A stretch of DNA of 64,000 nucleotides, taken from the NCBI RefSeq assembly GCF_018991925.1, contig NW_024748870.1, forward strand, positions 3,124,705 through 3,188,704, in the 5' to 3' direction. The position numbers and the translations under genes are program-made. A model generated the notes under the pieces. That model did no database searches. It was not told where the DNA came from and worked only from the letters and a program-made list of their open reading frames with translations. Shown one piece after another: positions 46,388 to 59,060 of this stretch; the stretch's first letter is position 1, and every line of letters begins with the position of its first letter. The DNA is from Homarus americanus (lineage: Eukaryota; Arthropoda; Malacostraca; Decapoda; Nephropidae).

Positions 46388-46668
46388 AATAAAATTTATA
46401 ATACAAAATTGGAAATTGAATAATAAATTTGTAATGATAATACTAATAATAATAATAACACTGTAAAAATAATATAATAATAAAGAAATACAAGAATGAA
46501 AAAAAGATCAAAAGTGAGGAACAGTATATTACAGTATGTATGTTGTGTTGTCAATAGTAAGAGAAACAATTGAGACCCTGCAACCTGGGACTTGACTTGG
46601 TCACATGGCAGCAGGGTCTACCATTTGACAATACATTATGCTTCCAATATCTTCCCAAGCAGTAGTAC
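46388..46668. other. AT-rich spacer, nothing recognised
   Basis: Mostly A/T with aataat words, then a short unique stretch before the LTR element. No coding signal. Confidence 0.5.
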
Positions 46669-46752
46669 TGTGGGGTATGAGATTGTTTGGTTCACACTCA
46701 GGATGGGATGGAGAAAGGAAACTCGCGATGTGCTCTCTATATACATGTTGTA

Positions 46753-47538
46753 TTTTTACTTTTACTTTTATCCTCTTCGCCACTGATCGGCTTGTTAGCC
46801 GCTTGGGCGATCGGTCACGACTCTTTTCCTTTATATTCTTCACCAAAAGGTCGGCTCGCTAGCCGCCCGGGCGATCGGTCACGTCTCTGTCACGCACTGT
46901 TGGCAAATACTGGGCATGCACCGGCTCCTGAATGTACCTGAACCCGCTCCAGTGTTGGTCAAGTCTTCTCTTGAAAGAGCTCACACTCGGTGCCGTCACA
47001 ACACTTTCTGGTAGATTGTTCCAAGAGTTTACAACCCTCACTCCGAAAAAGTTTGCCCTCACGGTTTTCCGGACTTGCGGCTTCTTCAATCTTGAGCTGT
47101 GACCCCTTGTGGGGCGAGCGTCCGCCAGCTCCAAGTAAGGACACTCAACTGAGTAGTGCCCCCTGAGATGCTTATAAACCTCAACTAGGTCCCCCCTTGC
47201 CCGTCTGTAGTATAAGCTAGGCAAGTTCAGGCGCTCCAATCTCGCAGGGTAGCTGAGATGCCGAAGTGCAGGCACCAGCTTGGTGGCCCTCCTTTGAACA
47301 TTTTCAACCAACTGACAGTCCCTAGCATATCTCGGGGACCAGATGGGGTGACAGTACTCCAGATGGGGAAGCACTTCACTCCTGAAGATCGTCACGAGGG
47401 ACGGACCGTCTAGATATCTGAACGACCTTCTTATAAGACCCAATAATTTATTTGCCTGATTTACCTTCTTCTCACAATGGCCCGAGAACTTCAGCTCATT
47501 GTCAACATACACACCTAGGTCCTTCTCACACACAGATT
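46753..47538 (-). mobile_element. CR1-like LINE 3' fragment inside the 3' LTR
   Basis: An open frame runs from the junction at 47538 to the stop at 46859. It carries the end of a LINE reverse transcriptase: LGVYVDNELKF, NKLLGLIRRSF, PHLEYCHPIWSP and VQRRATKLVP. It lies between LTR words gttgtat and ggatgtac that are adjacent in the 48.66-kb LTR copy, so it inserted into the LTR. 5' truncated. Confidence 0.88.
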
Positions 47539-48576
47539 GGATGTACAATGCAGCTGGGAAGGCAGCATGGTTACAAGCGTGATGTAGAGAGAGCTGGTTG
47601 GTGAGGATGCTCACAGGAGGACAGCTTGTGGGTCGCCATGCTCGCCAGCGGGAGAGGAGACCACCAGGCAGGCGGAGGAGGAGCGAAGGCCGCCAGGCAG
47701 CGGCGGAGGAGGAGGTGTTGCTGGCTGCGGCTGTAGGTAGAGAGGGAGATCACCACGAGGTCAGGTCTTAAATAGCGGGAGTAGGCGTGGCTTAGCAGTT
47801 GACCCCCTCTCCGTGGTGTATGGCGGCGCTGGTTGACCTAGACCACGAGGCATACACTGGGGAATTGGTGGGGTCGGCTAGGCAGCGACAAACAGCGTTT
47901 GTAGGGGAGAATTCCACTACAATACTCCCCCTTCCCTCCAGGCGGTGTAGGAGACTTGTTGTCTGCAGGGTTGCATAGCACATGTGAGGCAGAAAGGGCG
48001 GTGCGTGCCTCATGCGAGACAACGGCGATGGCGTGGATGAGCCGGTCGCTGGAGACAACTGTCTAGATACACAATATCTGTGGGAGTAGAGAGGGAGTAC
48101 AAGTGTGTGTGGAGGCGATGAATGTTGTGCTTCCCTCACGGCAGGTACAGAGTCGCCAGATGCGCCTGCTGGGGTGTGTGGGCCTGGGTCAGGAGCAGGG
48201 GCTGTGTCAGCAGCAGCGGATGAGGGCTCGTGACAGCAGCTGGGTCCACGACTGCAGCAGGGTGCAGGACATTAGCAGGGAGTACCTGAGGGAGAAAAGA
48301 GGGGTGTGTGGGTCCGCACTCAGGAACAGAGGCCGCATCAGGGGCGGCAGGGGTTACTGCTGGGCCGGGGTCGGCGTCTGAGGCAGGACGGGTGTGCTGG
48401 GGTCGGAAGAGGAGCTGCTCTAGGGTGTCTGACCTGCGGTGTAGAGACAGAAGCTGTAGAGCCGATGAGAGCTGCTTCTGGGTGGATAAGCCAGTCTTCC
48501 ATGTTGCATGAAGACGGTGAGCGTGATCAGTTTCTCCTCCATCCTGTGTGAGTGCGAATCTCCGGAAGTCACCATT

Positions 48577-48984
48577 TGTGGGGTATGAGATTGTTTGGTT
48601 CACACTCAGGACGGGATGGAGAAAGGAAACTCACGATGTGCTCTCTATATACATGTTGTATCGGATGTACAATGCAGCTTGGTGCTGGGAAGGCAGCATG
48701 GTTACAAGCGTGATGTAGAGAGAGCTGGTTGGTGAGGATGCTCACAGGAGGACAGCTTGTGGGTCGCCATGCTCGCCAGTGGGAGAGGAGACCACCAGGC
48801 AGGCGGAGGAGGAGCGAGGACCGCCAGGCAGGCGGAGGAGGTGTTGCTGGCTGGTTGGTGTAGATAGAAAGAGAGAGATCACCACGAGGTCAGGTCTTAA
48901 ATAGCGGGGGTAGCCGTGGCTTAGCAGTTGACCCCCGCTCCGTGGTGTATGGCGGCGCTGGTTGACCTAGACCACGAGGCATAC
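48577..48984 (-). repeat. 5' LTR of the short LTR element, truncated
   Basis: Matches the 3' LTR halves at 46669-46752 and 47539-47921. Contains the ctatttaagacc TATA-like word on the minus strand. It is cut at 48984, where an inverted copy of the same LTR begins. Confidence 0.8.
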
Positions 48985-49118
48985 AAACGCTGTTTGTCGC
49001 TGCCTAGCCGACTCCACCAATTCCCCAGTGTATGCCTCGTGGTCTAGGTCAACCAGCGCCGCCATACACCACGGAGCGGGGGTCAACTGCTAAGCCACGC
49101 CTACCTCCGCTATTTAAT
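48897..49118. repeat. Inverted repeat: two LTR pieces head to head
   Basis: Arms 48897-48984 and 49030-49118 (~88 bp each) are near-perfect inverted complements, separated by ~45 bp that belongs to the right-hand LTR copy. The right arm is cut off by the (TAA)n tail of the neighbouring LINE. Confidence 0.88.
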
Positions 49119-50782
49119 AATAATAATAATAATAATAATTAACGGTTTATTGAAAGAGCTTGGCAGCCAGAAGGCTGAAAATATACAGTTACATATTTGG
49201 GGAATGGGTTACGAATTACAAATAATATACAAGTGACATAAGTGACACAAATAAGACATTTAGTGACTTAGATGGGGATCAGCTCAAACTACAGTTCATT
49301 TCAACATAGTGACAGTGTAGGGAGCAGTGTTTACTGGGAGTGAATACACTGATTTATTACATGTTATTGATAAATTTTACAATGGTTGGGACTGGGCTGT
49401 TCTTATAGCGATCAGTTCGTGCACGTATGGGCTGGATGCGGTTGTGGTGTCGAACAGCAATTCTCGGACAGGGGATCTCAGGTGGTAGTAGGGGCCGGTG
49501 TCGGGGATGGTGTAGAAGCTTCTTACCAAATTTGCAGATGAGGCCGTGGTGATGGTCAGTGAGAGTCGAAAGGGTCAGTGTGTTGAGCGCTTCTTGATAT
49601 GTGGAGTAGGAAGGGGAGAGAATAATCTTGCATGCCCTCTTTTGCACTTTTTCTAGGTGTTTACGTTGTGTGGCATTTAGGGAGGAAGACCAGGTGGGGG
49701 AGGCATAGGTGAGCTTGGGAAGTATGAATGTTGTGTATACACTGAGGAGCTCGTGTGCGGGAACTCCGAGGGACTTGAGTCGGCGGAGGAGGTGGAGACG
49801 GAAACTGGAGGATTTGACAACTTCACTGACGTGTGGTTTCCAATTTAGTTTGTTGTCTATGGTGACGCCGAGGAGCTTCGTGGAATCTACAACCTGGAGT
49901 GTGTTCGGACCTAGGGTAATGGAAGGAGGTGGGACAATGTCGGAGGAGAGGTTGATGTGCATAACCATGGTCTTGGTATGGTTGATGGTGACATGGTTGT
50001 TGGTGGCCCAGTTTTGGAGACTGGTCAATAAATCCTGAAGGGCGGTATAGTTGGGAGCAGAATTGTTGACGCTGATCCCAATGGTGGAGTCGTCGACATA
50101 TTTCCAGCGAGCAGGGGTTTCTCTTAGGGCATCATTGATGAGCATAAGGAAGCAGAGTGGTCCCATCTTGGTGCCTTGGGGACGCCACAGGTGAGTGACT
50201 GAAAGGTGGAGACAGCCCCTCGGAAGCGTACAGCTTGGCGTCGGTCACTGAGGAAGTCTGTAAGCCATGGTATGAGACTTCTCCGAAGCCCGAGGTCAAT
50301 AGCTTTGTTTATGATTATATTGTGGTCGACTAGGTCGAACGCTTTAGTGAAATCAATGAAGGCGACAGCTACAGACGTTTTTCGTTTCTCGAGATGGCGG
50401 TATATGTAATCGAGAAGGCTGACAAGACAGTGAGTGGTGGAGGAAGTTTTCATGTTGCCAAATTGCTGAGGGTCTACGACTCCTGCAATATCAACATAAG
50501 CCCAGTCAAACACAAAACTTTCACAGATTAGGCTGGGTATTGGGGTGATTGCAATAGGTCGTAGCTGATTTAAGGATTGTGGGCTGGTTGACTTGGGCAC
50601 TGGTGATACATAAGAGGTCTTCCAGTCAGCTGGGCATCTGGCTTGACTGAGAGAAGCATTGATGATGGAGCAGAGGGGTTTAGCAAGCTCCGGGGAGAAC
50701 TCCTTGAATAGTTTCATTGGTAAGTCAATGGGGTGGTAGAGCGTTTTAATTTTAGTTTGTCCAGGCGTTTTGCTACGTCCTG
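49119..50782 (-). mobile_element. Jockey/CR1-type LINE with reverse transcriptase, 5' end lost at gap
   Basis: On the minus strand, an RT is spread over two overlapping frames (50717-50124 and 50166-49357) with one frameshift near 50165 just after CGVP. Motifs seen: LRPIAITP, AFIDFTKAFDLVDH (near 50332-50370), LSDRRQAVRF, then the catalytic YVDD at 50100-50089, followed by LGVTIDNKLNW and VQKRACKII. It ends in a (TAA)n tail at low coordinates. Only the frameshift and the missing 5' part mark it as inactive. Confidence 0.9.
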
Positions 50783-50882
50783 NNNNNNNNNNNNNNNNNN
50801 NNNNNNNNNNNNNNNNNNNNNNNNNNNNNNNNNNNNNNNNNNNNNNNNNNNNNNNNNNNNNNNNNNNNNNNNNNNNNNNNNN
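50783..50882. other. 100-N assembly gap
   Basis: Exactly 100 N, a conventional placeholder for a scaffold join of unknown size. The LINE on the left does not continue on the right. Confidence 0.98.
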
Positions 50883-50889
50883 AAGTTCT

Positions 50890-51180
50890 GATACATCATG
50901 CTCTATATTGTGTCATCACTGGTCTATAGAAGTTATCAGATGGACGCCCTTCTGAAGATAGGACTCAGATAAGCCACTTTCCATTCACTCAGAATGATCA
51001 AGTTCGTCCAGGCATTTACAAAACAGGATCTTCAGGGGCTGCAAGCTCGTTGCACAGCTCTCAGCACCTAGGGATGCACACCACATGTCAGGTCCGGGAC
51101 TCTATGGTCTCAGCCTGGACAAATATTAATGGTCATAAGCAAATGAAATCTGTCCTCAAACGCAGGTTGTATCCATTCCT
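50890..51180 (-). mobile_element. Decayed CR1-like LINE fragment
   Basis: The minus strand reads WKVAYLSPIFRRA near 50980-50943, matching the motif in the 45.07-kb LINE fragment. No open frame. It belongs to a different LINE from the one left of the gap. Confidence 0.6.
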
Positions 51181-51407
51181 GTGAACACTGAGGAAAGAAG
51201 GTTCAATGCTTCGGCTTATCCTTCGCCGAATCTGCGTAATGCATCATTCAGCCTCAGGTCTGATACTTCCACCATAAGCTTTTCAATTTCGACTTTGGGT
51301 GCGCGGGTAAAACGCTCTTTGACTGACCTCAGCAATCCAGCCTTCGAACCCTTTTTCAGCCCTCCAGTCATATACATGATGTACAATGGTGTCAAAAGTT
51401 AAAGGCA

Positions 51408-51745
51408 GAAGGTTGCAAGGCATGGAGAGAGCTGGTTGGTGAGGATGCTCTACAGGAGGACATGGTGCCTGCCAGTGGAGAGAGGAGACCACGCCTGTGT
51501 GCGAGGAGATGTAGGACCGCCAGGCAGGCGGAGGAGGTGCTGCTAGTTGTTGGTGTAGGTAGAAAGAGAGAGATCACCACGAGGTCAGGTCTTAAATAGC
51601 GGGGTAGGCGTGGCTGCAGGTGGAAGTTGACCCCTGCCTCCTGTATATGGCGGTGCCGGTCAATCCCCAGACCACGAGGCATACCCTGGGGAATTGGTGG
51701 GGTCGATCATCACAGCGACAGTGCTGTAGAGAGTTCCACCACACA
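51408..51745 (-). repeat. Diverged LTR of the short LTR family
   Basis: Shares gagagctggttggtgagga, ccaggcaggcggagga, ggtcaggtcttaaatagcgg and cctggggaattggtgg with the 48.7-kb LTR, in the same order but with more changes. No interior is seen beside it. Confidence 0.75.
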
Positions 51746-52067
51746 CCCTCCCTCAAGTCATGGTGATGAGTCTGGCGGTCAAAGTTTGCTCCCCAATGTG
51801 CTGTCGGGTCTCTCAAGCATGTTGAACAAACAGGAAAAATTATCTCTGAGTTTCTACAAAAAGAAAGTAGTGGTGGTTATTCAAGTCATTCGGGGTGGAC
51901 CTGTTTCTCCAAATATGCCAGGAAAGAGGTATTAGCTGAGGTCAGATTGTTTATTAAGGTTCTTAAGTCTCTTCGATTGGGGGGACTGGTGGACACCCGA
52001 CGACAAGCAAGTCTCTCCTTAATTAATTTAACACCACTTGACCTTCAAAAACATCCTTCCTGTGTAA
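51746..52067. other. Unassigned spacer
   Basis: No gene or known repeat recognised between the diverged LTR and the Ty3/Gypsy element. Confidence 0.5.
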
Positions 52068-54346
52068 TGACCACGGTCTTACGTCAGTTAGCGCTAAAAT
52101 CAAATGATTCATATTATGCTCAATAGCCCATTACAAAACATGTAACTCGAGCCATGGACTCCAGATCTGAGGAGTCCGTTTTCTCACTCACTTCAAGACA
52201 CCTCAGTCCCCTCCTCTGTTATCCCATTTTCTGACCACTTAAAACCAACCCTCGGTAAATGAATGTGAGTGTGAGAGAGGAACACTTTGCTTTTGAGTCA
52301 ATCTAGATATGGGGTTCACAGAAAGGAAATATCGGGCAGACCATTGTGAGGGGTAGAATGCTTCAACTGTCCCCATTGTTAGTAGAAATGCCGCCGGGTG
52401 AGTGTCGTGAGTCGGCCAGCTAGAGGCGAATATTTGTGTCGTCCTGGGGTATCAGTGAGTTGATCGTGCCTAAAGTATTTGAGAGACATGGAGCGCCTTC
52501 CGGCATCTAGAGAAATTCCATAGAAGGAATGAGAGGCTAGAAGTTATTTCCATTGAGAGTTAACTCTGAACTATTCTATTAACTGGTATAATCTCCAAGA
52601 TCTAGCCTCCTGAATAGCTCCCTTGTTCGCCCCAGACCTAAGCTTGCAGTAGAATTAATAAGCATTTAATGGCATATTCCACCTTTCCCTGGCAAGGCAA
52701 GCTCAACCCCTGATTAGATTATATATGAACAGAGACATAGGAATTACCCTGACCAAGAACACACCGGAGTTCAAGGCAACTAAGTATACAGTGATCCAAA
52801 ATGATAGAAGTTATGTTGTTGGTAAGACTGACCCTTCTTCTGGTATGAAATATGGAGGCCCAAGCTGCCCGCGCGCGAAAGTAATGATATACTTTATTAC
52901 TTAGGAGAATCAATGGGATTCGTAGACTTTCAACATCTCTCCAGGTATATATAATGTGTGTTCCGCCGCCTATTAATTCAGAAGCTTAACTTAGCCGACT
53001 TTGGTGAACATCAGTGCCTGCGTAAGACAGTGAATTCGTGCCAATGGTGCTGAGATTTAGACATTATTCGAACCGTTGCGTTTGCTGCTTTGTAGCAGAA
53101 GAAGTAGACCTTAGGCATCGTGACTTCTCAACATCTCTGGTGTGTTGAGCTGAACATCAAGCAACGTGGGCGGTAAACTGCTGACGATGCCGTTGATTCG
53201 ACAGGACCGAAATCCAAAGTCCGTTTCGCAATCAGGCGCTCACCCTGAGCGTAAGCGGTCAGCAACCAATCTCTTTTGGCAGCAAGGATTGGCTGGCGCA
53301 GAGACCAGCGTTACCCTGGGGGCACCCTCACAGCTACAGGCCTAAGTATTATGGCAGGCACTTTGTCGGGGGAGACAACTAGCAGAAATATAGTATCCCA
53401 GGTTACATTGAACCACTGAATGAGAGTTGTGTAAGTGCCACAAGGTTCCTGTAAGTAAATACAGGAGGCACACATTGTATAAAAAATGAGACACACCTGT
53501 GAGTTGTCCATGTGCTGTGTATTCACAGAAAGGACGTGAAAGCTGACACCTGAGAGATAATGACATAACCAGAAGTGAAGAGCATCAAGCATGGTAAGAC
53601 TGAGGGCCCAGTAGGTATACATTTGGCAGTATACTCAGCACTGAACATCATTTGGCAGGAGCATAAAGCAACACTAAATCATCGATTGAAGTAATAAGCA
53701 TTTGGAGGCATTGAATGAGGTAATAGTCTTTTGAAGTGTCGGTTGACCTAAGAAACAAATCAGCAGTTCTGTTTCATCTGGAGCGAATTGGGGATACATC
53801 TATCCAACTACTGTGTTAATAAATACTGAATTAGCAATCTACGCTCCACGAGTGCATCACCACTTTCATCCCTTTCCCACATTGGTTCTCAGAAAAATAA
53901 CCACCTCACGCCTAGAAGCTCTCGCCACCTAACAGAGAAGTTAAGGTTCAAGAGGATGTTATATTCTAGAAAATCCTGGGTGGTGGCAGGCCACCATGCA
54001 GAAGTATAATAAGGAGAATAACAAAAGACATGGTTTCTCAGGTTAATCCATGGTTTAGAAACATAACTAGAACAAATATACGGGATGAGATCATACATAT
54101 GACAGGAAATGGAAAAGAAAGAAACATTGACTTGGAAAATATAAGAAAGAGAAGATATAGAGTTACTTTATATAAGAATATATAAGAAATATAAGGTATA
54201 TAGAGATAAAGAATATAAGAGAAATATAAGCAAGAAATATATAAAGTAAGTATGTGTGGAGGAACTAAGAAGGATAAGAGATAAAACCGATACTATTGAA
54301 AAGAATAACTGGATGGTAAATTATTTATAAACCCCTGTCTGCTACA
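52068..54346 (+). repeat. Left LTR of the Ty3/Gypsy element
   Basis: Begins tgaccacggtctta and ends ctgctaca just before the primer-binding site. Matches the right LTR over its length, with many small indels between the two. Confidence 0.85.
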
Positions 54347-54348
54347 AA

Positions 54349-54360
54349 TGGTGGCAGCGG
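54349..54360 (+). promoter_or_regulatory. Candidate tRNA primer-binding site
   Basis: tggtggcagcgg, two bases after the left LTR; TGG pairs with the tRNA CCA end. The isoacceptor was not identified. Confidence 0.7.
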
Positions 54361-56899
54361 TGATTATTTTCATCGAGAACCCAATTTGAAGGAATGAGGT
54401 GTGGCAATTTTGGTGAATTTGTTTCAAAAAGTATACAGTGCAATGCACACTTTGTCATCAAAAAAGAGTACAAATAAGTGACGTAGCACAAACTTTTGTG
54501 TCACATTGTACAATAATAATGGAACCGCAAAGATATTTTTTAAAGAGTTAGATGGAAGAACTAATTAAATTTGATTCACTTTCACACAATTATAGTGTGA
54601 AAGTTATAACTTTTTTGCGTCACAAAGTTAGGTAAAGCACCAACTTTGTAAAAAGCTACCCAACTGATCTTTTGAGTTTTATTGTAGGAAATTTAAAGGG
54701 TAATTGCAATAGTAAAATTTAGCTTTTTATATTTGTGACCAGGAATTAATATAATATATTTACAGACATTGGAGGGCGTACATCAGAAGTATTAAATAGC
54801 CTCATCTCCGAGTGCCAACGGAAGTAATAAAGGTAAGAAGCAGGTGTAATCCAATGTTTTATTTGTAGCTGTGGTATCAAGATTTAGTGTGACTTTAACT
54901 GAAAGTGTCGATTTATTTTATAACTTTTGAAATTCTTATATAAACCTATGAGTATATATATGTTTTTTTTTATGTTATGTTATTATTTTTTCTTTTGTAG
55001 GGGTTCCCAAAATTGTATTGTAAAATAACTTGTGAATTGTTTTAGCTCTTCAGTTGGAGTCAATTTGTGACAATTAAGGTTGTTATAACACAAGTTTGGG
55101 TGTTCAACGGTGTGGTATTTTTTCAACTGTTCCTTTTTATCTGAGAATTTTATTATTGCCTTACCATTTCTTATAATGTAGACTGTTATGCACTGTTAGT
55201 AAGGTTATATGTACTTGAGAACTGATCTGTGTATTTTCTAGTGATAGTATTGATGGTGATGTGGACATCTAAGATATAAATTTCTGAAAATATTGTTGGT
55301 GCAATCTCTGTAATATGTAAGGACCACCAATTGTGAGTAGTTATAGTAAACTGTGTAGTGTGAACACAGTGTCAAGGTAATGAGATTGTTGGAAACACCC
55401 CTGTATGTAAGGACCACCAATTGTGAGTAAATGCATAGTAAACTGTGAACACAGTGTCAAGGTAATGAAAGACAGTGAATTTTGGAGTACAGGAAATCTG
55501 CTTTGGGTTCTGGTCTGAATTACAGTTATATTTTTCTTGAGGAAATTTTAGTCAAGTATCATCATATGTTATTTTGAGCATTGCTATGAGTACTGTGTGT
55601 ATTGAACCTGGTAGTCGAGATAATTGGGGGTCACTGATACTATTGCCGATTATTTATTTTGGTGAATATCCATTTTAGAGTATCTCACGAAGTTAGGTGT
55701 TACGGGCAAATAAAGAATACTCACGTGATTTTACCAGATTTTGTTGTGGGTTGTGTTGCCAATTGGGAGGGTGTCTTATGATTTTGCAGTTTAGTTAACG
55801 CAGGATGGCTGGAGCCAGTAATAGGAACTGGATGGCACCTCCATTAGGCTAAATCCAGTATGCAGACCATTCAGGCGCTACTAGAAAAGTCATGTCAAGC
55901 TGGTCAACCCCACAGCTAGGTATAATAGCCCACCTCCCGAGTCTTGGTCCGTTTCATCTAACCTTTTCTCTGAATATGCTGCAGGCAGGAATGTTGTAGA
56001 TGGTACTGTGTGTGCCAGATCTTTAGCCAGTCTCACTGGTGTTTCTATCCTCGACTACATCATAGGGCTCCTTATGGGTCCTTTAAAGATGTTCTGAGGT
56101 TAGACGAGTTAGTAGGGTTGGAAGCTCAAGAAACCATATAAACGAGTTTTTGTCGTGAGGATATGTCGAAGACCCCAAGATAGATGGGAGGTATACCAGT
56201 AGAATGGAGTAGGCGTGTGTCTCCACCATGGCCGAGGGTTAATAGAAGTGGCTGATAGGTAAAACGGGCTCTAAACTTGTTTGTGAGTCGCATAACATTG
56301 ATGTGGAGTTTCCAGGAAATATGATGGATTGATAACCCCTGGTTTTTGGAGAACTGTGATGGAAGGCCCTGAAGGAGGTGGGAGACTGCCAGGCGAGATA
56401 AGACCATAAAAGATAAGTTGTTCGAGACTTTTGCCATGGCAATGTGTAAGCCGAAATGAAGGGATATATGGTGGAGTCTTGGTCTAATAGAGAGTTTTGT
56501 GAATGTGTTGGATAGACAGAGAAGTATGTATGTGGGATCCGAACTTTGACTTCTCCCCAATAAGGTAATTGCTATAAAGACACCCAGGACCGGTGCATGA
56601 GCGGTCAGATGAAATTTAAGAAGGGGACAGAAAGTTACGTACCCCGAGAAGTACACCTTTTGAGAAAGGCGGGTAACCGCCGTTGCATGGGACACCCTGC
56701 CCAACGGTGGTAGGCCTGTTGACGTGGATCGACTGTGGGTACTGTCGTCAGGGCATATTTCCCGACACTTGTCCCCAAACCCGAGGATGCTTGTTGATTG
56801 TCTGGAGAATTGGGTGTTGAGGTTCGGATCCGTACTGTGCCTAGTTTAGGGCCGCCTCGTATGACGAGAAGAGGTTCTTCCAGTGTCATTTTTCATCAA

Positions 56900-57165
56900 T
56901 GTGGAGGACGTAACGTTGTTTTGATTGATACCGTAGTGAAGTGACTTTAATCTCTAAAGTTTTGGTCAAATTTAGGGGTAGGAACAGACCTTTAAACACA
57001 AGTATATAAGTTGTTACCGGATGAACTTGAACGAAAAGGCACCGTCAGTATTGTTGGAATGTGTAAACTCTATCTAGAAAATGTCAAAGCTCTGATTGTT
57101 TATTACCATTATACTAACGCTGATATGTTACTGGGAGCCGACATTCTGGGTGGATTAGAGAGGGA
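56900..57165 (+). pseudogene. Retropepsin remnant of the Ty3/Gypsy element
   Basis: VLIDT near 56916-56932, where the catalytic D-T is kept but the following G is lost, then stops. About 200 bp on, DMLLGADIL gives the C-terminal flap-side motif. Not functional as read. Confidence 0.65.
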
Positions 57166-58139
57166 ACAGAGGAAGAAATATTCTGGGACGGTGCTTATAG
57201 GTGTGGGGAGTTCCCGTAAGAGAAAACGCCAGTGAGTCAAAACCTATTGTATTCATTCCTCAAAACCACCTAACTGATTCTCTGGGTTCACGTGGCTTCA
57301 CTGGTACGAAACAGCCACTATGGCTCCCAGATTAGAACCATTAAAGAAGCTGAGAGGGTCAGATCTACGTCTCAGGTTTAACCATCAAGAGCCCAGAAAT
57401 ATGGTGAGCCGATTTGATTCATGTATATGTGTCCCTTTAGTAATGTAAACTGAAAGTTGTTGGTAACTGGACAATTCTTGTATATGAGCTAATCCTGAGC
57501 AGAAATTTTTATTTAGATACCAGGGGATTCAATCTAGGGAACCTTCTCACAAGTATATGTATGAGATTGCTGTGGTCTGTCAGGAAGGAAATTCTTAAAT
57601 CTCCTATTACTTGGCGATCCAGCTTGAACAGAAGAATAGGCCCAGTATTTTAAAGTCATTCCTGATGATAATGCTCCCACCACTCATGTGGATCTGTTGG
57701 CATGTAATTAACATCTTCCATCAATAACGAAGTGCTATTCAGATTTCTGTTCATGATACCATTTTTGTGAAGTACGGAAACCAGACACAAGAAGCTGAAA
57801 GAACTATTAGAAATCAAACCCTGCCGTATTGACAGATATATGCGCAAGATGTTGGAGGGTGTAATTTTGGTTCACACTGCTTTGTTTGTAGAAACCAAAG
57901 TAGTAGGTGTATCCTGCTAATATCCGTCTAGCCAACATCACCCCAAGAGGCTACAGTACCGACACCTGAAAGGGGCTAAGGATATCGTTAGCATGATCAC
58001 CGACATGCAAGACAGACATATCATCGAATCCATCATCGCTGTTTGGTATTGTTTTAGTACTAAACCCAATGATCCAAACATGTGTTGATTTTGATAGTAA
58101 CCAACATTTTGTGATATACATCCCTTCAGGTTAGAGAAT

Positions 58140-58215
58140 TAGTAGAAAAAGCTGCTTGAAATAAGTATTATGCTACATTAGACTTAAAGACGCTATTATC
58201 AAGTGAGTGCTCAAT
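58140..58215 (+). pseudogene. Reverse-transcriptase remnant of the Ty3/Gypsy element
   Basis: YYATLDLKT near 58170-58196 matches the catalytic-aspartate block of Gypsy RT. The flanking frames are interrupted by stops. Confidence 0.65.
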
Positions 58216-58689
58216 GAACAAAGTCGGAGACCTAACCAAAGTTTAGCGATGGCTATAACTTATGGAGATTTACAATATTACTGTTTGGGTCAGTGTCCTG
58301 CTGTTTTACCCGGAGAGGTAAACCGGTATTGGGCCCTTTAGTAGGGACTTGGGTGAGAACTACCTTGATGATGATAGTGTGGGCTAATGATTTCACAACG
58401 TTGGTGGACAGGTTGGCCAGAGTGTTTATATGATTCGTAGAAATGGGAATCGTTGAACTTATCAAAGTGTCAGTGGCTAACAACAAGTAAATTTTTAGGC
58501 AGAGAGGCATTTAAACGATCCGAGAATGTCCGATCGGTATCAGAGTAAACCTCAGTAATGTATGTTCGCTTTTGGTTTTTAGGAATAGTTTCTGACGTAA
58601 ACATGTCCCCAACTTGCCAGATATTATCCTATCACCGAACTCACTAAAGCAAATATCTTTTCGTGTGGACTGATAGTTGTAGGTCCTTT

Positions 58690-59060
58690 GATAAGTTGGA
58701 ACACGCCCACATCATTTCCTGTTCTTGTTAAGGCAGATGCTGATAAACCTGAATTGCAAAGATGCGAGAAGTTGTCTGTGTGAGCCTCAATCAGCTGTAG
58801 ACGGATGTTATCCGTTTATTTTCCAAGAAATAAACCCACTGGGAGACTCGTTATTCTCACTGATAAGTAGCCTTGAATTGTACTATGCTGTTCTTCCATC
58901 ATTTTTGTGGGGGCACAATTTACTATCAAAATCGACTACCCGCTTGGACCTCATTCTAGAAGAAGACTAAGAATCAGAGGATGAACATGGTGGATGTTGA
59001 AATGAGGGAATATCTCTTTACAATTGATTATAAACCCGGTAAAGTAAATGTTGTAGGGCT
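58690..59060 (+). pseudogene. RNase H remnant of the Ty3/Gypsy element
   Basis: PVLVKADAD near 58718 fits the first catalytic block, and TIDYKPGKVNVV (59020-59055) the conserved end of the domain. Stops intervene. Confidence 0.65.

Larger units (their letters stand above)
46669..48984 (-). mobile_element. Short non-autonomous LTR element (TRIM/LARD-like), minus strand
   Basis: Two LTR copies (46669-47921 and 48577-48984) flank a ~655-bp interior. Read on the minus strand, the interior starts with a candidate primer-binding site tggtgacttccgga (48574-48561) and ends with a polypurine tract (47940-47922) directly before the 3' LTR. The interior has no pol. An open frame of 155 codons (48603-48136) starts in the LTR end and has no motif I recognise. 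The 3' LTR is split by a LINE. Confidence 0.75.

Noticed and set aside
48103..48551. Plus-strand frames in the short LTR element
   Set aside because: They are antisense to the element and reflect its GC-rich interior.
56126..56704. 192-codon minus-strand open frame
   Set aside because: It is antisense to the decayed gag region of the plus-strand Ty3/Gypsy element and has no recognisable domain.
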